IMG/VR virus record: IMGVR_UViG_3300020470_003412
Coordinates: 1-21,114 of that record
Direction: 5' to 3' (one strand)
DNA length: 21,114 bases
Source: a virus
The notes beneath the pieces were generated by a model that worked only from the letters and a program-made list of their open reading frames with translations, did no database searches and was not told the DNA's origin. Shown here one piece after another: positions 20,034 to 21,114 of this stretch (the stretch's first letter is position 1; every line of letters begins with the position of its first letter). Position numbers and translations under genes: made by a program.

Positions 20034-20452
20034 ACTACCTAGACATTTGGGAAAGAGACTCACGGATTTCTGATGACCTAACATTGGAGTCTTTGAAAAT
20101 CCCACAACTCCATTCAAAATGGATGAAGTATCTCTATGCAGAGAAAAATGAACTGGTCATCATCCAACGAGCGTACTACAAAATGAAACGACTCCGTTGG
20201 GAATACTATAATGGAACCATCGACCACAACGTACTAGATAAGATGGGATGGGAGCCATTCCTACAGAAAATATTGAAACCAGACCTACCTATGTGGCTGG
20301 ACTCCGATAAAGAACTTGGGGAACTCAAAGACCAGAGGACCAGAAAGGAGCAAACAATATCTTTACTTGAACAAATCATCAAACAAATAACCGAAAGACA
20401 ATGGACTATTAAGAATGCCATAGAATGGCGTAAATTCGAAATGGGAGCATGA
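20030..20452 (+). CDS. uvsY: UvsY recombination mediator
   Basis: UvsY loads the UvsX recombinase onto single-stranded DNA coated with gp32 during recombination-dependent replication. From TTG 20030 the product is 140 aa (T4 UvsY 137 aa). Characteristic features are an acidic N-terminal helix (NYLDIWERDSRISDDLTLES), then PQLHSKWMKYLYAEKNELV, RAYYKMKRLRWEYYNGTID, the LPMWLDSDKELGELKDQR block, and the C-terminal TERQWTIKNAIEWRKFEMG, matching the SRGFAIKHIQDMRAFEAG-type ending of T4. The TTG sits in a TTGA overlap with the upstream stop; the longer frame to 19982 is a shadow. Gene order gp23, tail gene, uvsY is as in cyanophages. Confidence 0.88.
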   Translation: MNYLDIWERDSRISDDLTLESLKIPQLHSKWMKYLYAEKNELVIIQRAYYKMKRLRWEYYNGTIDHNVLDKMGWEPFLQKILKPDLPMWLDSDKELGELKDQRTRKEQTISLLEQIIKQITERQWTIKNAIEWRKFEMGA

Positions 20453-20934
20453 TGAAAGTCTCAAAAAAGGCGAAACTTCTTAAAAAGGTAAAAATGTTAG
20501 AGTTCAATAACCCTATCATAACGACCCTCATAGGATTGGTCGTATTTTATATTGGTCTTAAAATGTTTTCAGGTGGAATGAAATCGATGGGTAACATTGA
20601 CCACCTACAATGGTTCTTAGGAAATCCTATCTATATGTTTTTTGGTGGGATTGTTATGACACTCCTGTGGCAGTCAAGTTCTCTGTCCACAACAGCGATC
20701 ATAGGTTTGGTTGCTGGTGGAGCTTTACCCCTTCCCGCTGCGATAGGTGCAGTTCTAGGGGCGAACATAGGTACTACAGGTACAATATGGTTAGCGGGCA
20801 TTCTGGTGAGTGATGGAATGCCGACAGGTATTACGAAACAAATTGCTATGGTTCATACTGGAGTAAATCTTTTGATGGCTGTTATGTTATTACCATTCGC
20901 ACATCAAATAGCGAAATTTGTCTCCAGATTCTAA
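20449..20934 (+). CDS. Half-length Na/phosphate cotransporter-like membrane protein (161 aa)
   Basis: It belongs to the Na/Pi-cotransporter family (PF02690; NptA/YjbB). The diagnostic repeat is present once: LLWQSSSLSTTAIIGLVAGG, then LPAAIGAVLGANIGTTGTIW. About four hydrophobic segments can be seen: IITTLIGLVVFYIGLKMF, NPIYMFFGGIVMTLLW, the QSSS/GANIGTT region, and VHTGVNLLMAVMLLPFA. Family members normally carry two inverted copies of this unit, so this protein would have to act as a homodimer or is an incomplete or regulatory form. It has a very basic N-terminus (MMKVSKKAKLLKKVKM). ATG 20449 overlaps the uvsY stop, and ATG 20452 is equivalent. It is a likely auxiliary metabolic gene for phosphate or another ion; transport is not proven. 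A CTAAATAG box overlaps its stop. Confidence 0.82.
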   Translation: MMKVSKKAKLLKKVKMLEFNNPIITTLIGLVVFYIGLKMFSGGMKSMGNIDHLQWFLGNPIYMFFGGIVMTLLWQSSSLSTTAIIGLVAGGALPLPAAIGAVLGANIGTTGTIWLAGILVSDGMPTGITKQIAMVHTGVNLLMAVMLLPFAHQIAKFVSRF

Positions 20935-20938
20935 ATAG
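20931..20938 (+). promoter_or_regulatory. CTAAATA box, candidate late promoter for the last gene
   Basis: CTAAATAG overlaps the stop codon of the transporter-like gene and lies 41 bases before the next ATG (20972). This is nearly the same spacing as the box before gp22, with an AAAGGAAAA ribosome site between. Confidence 0.5.
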
Positions 20939-20971
20939 TTAAACATTAACTTGAATGAATGAAAGGAAAAC

Positions 20972-21114
20972 ATGAGCAGAAGTGAAATCAAAGACTGGAT
21001 TGTAATGTCTTTATCGTTTGGAACGATACTATTACTATTCGTCATTACACTAGGTGACTTTTATGTCGCAATGGAAAACAGTAGAGAGATAAGTAAAGAT
21101 GTTATCAACCTACT
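20972..21114 (+). CDS. Small membrane protein, N-terminal part (runs off the window)
   Basis: ATG 20972 follows AAAGGAAAA (20962-20970). The frame stays open to the window end (47 codons). The visible part is MSRSEIKDWIV, one hydrophobic helix (MSLSFGTILLLFVITLGDFY), and the start of a charged segment (AMENSREISKDVINLL). This is an N-terminal membrane anchor with the rest outside the window; no family is assigned. Confidence 0.6.
   Translation, partial: MSRSEIKDWIVMSLSFGTILLLFVITLGDFYVAMENSREISKDVINL

Noticed and set aside
1-21114. CRISPR arrays, tRNAs, insertion sequences
   Set aside because: No spaced direct-repeat array, no cloverleaf-like gap (intergenic gaps are under ~85 bases), and no transposase or terminal inverted repeats were seen by eye.

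Overview
The window reads as part of the genome of a marine T4-like (tailed, contractile) bacteriophage. The evidence is a run of recognisable T4-family genes: prohead protease gp21, scaffold gp22, major capsid protein gp23, a tail-tube/tail-completion-like protein, the recombination mediator UvsY and a gp61-type primase. Around them are several unnamed families that I recall from marine T4-like phages such as cyanophage relatives. Every gene supported here is on the + strand. Packing is very tight, with many 4-base ATGA or TTGA stop/start overlaps and almost no intergenic DNA. No photosynthesis gene is present, so a cyanobacterial host cannot be claimed. An AdoCbl-dependent reductase, ThyX and a phosphate-transporter-like gene fit an aquatic bacterial host, but the host is not identifiable from this window.

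Layout. (1) 1-11150 is an accessory/structural block. It holds the end of a ligase-like phage protein, small and Lys-rich proteins, a three-domain enzyme (nucleotidyltransferase + RimK-like ATP-grasp ligase + RimB-like retropepsin), an acidic Glu/Pro-rich protein, a repeat-rich fibre-like protein, a 718-residue composite protein, two small membrane proteins and basic proteins that may be internal head proteins. (2) 11152-15082 is a DNA-metabolism operon behind a near-perfect sigma70-type promoter: primase, flavin-dependent thymidylate synthase ThyX and a monomeric class II ribonucleotide reductase. (3) 15118-19188 is the head-assembly cassette: small prohead-core candidate, very basic protein, gp21, gp22 and gp23, closed by a strong intrinsic terminator. 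(4) 19232-21114 has a small membrane protein, a tail protein, UvsY, a half-length Na/Pi-cotransporter-like protein and the start of another membrane protein.

How the genes fit together. ThyX and NrdJ supply dTMP and deoxynucleotides, primase serves lagging-strand replication, and UvsY supports recombination-dependent replication. Gp22 scaffolds gp23 shells, which gp21 then matures. A CTAAATA element recurs in three of the few real intergenic gaps and is a candidate late-promoter box. The gp22-gp23 pair appears to be its own late unit, from promoter-like box to terminator.

The most unusual item is the gene at 1435-3480. It joins an amino-acid-ligase 'writer' and a retropepsin 'eraser' (a RimK/RimB-like pair) with a nucleotidyltransferase in one polypeptide. 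Its N-terminus ends in an LxE sequence compatible with gp21 processing, which raises the possibility that it is packaged in the head and injected.
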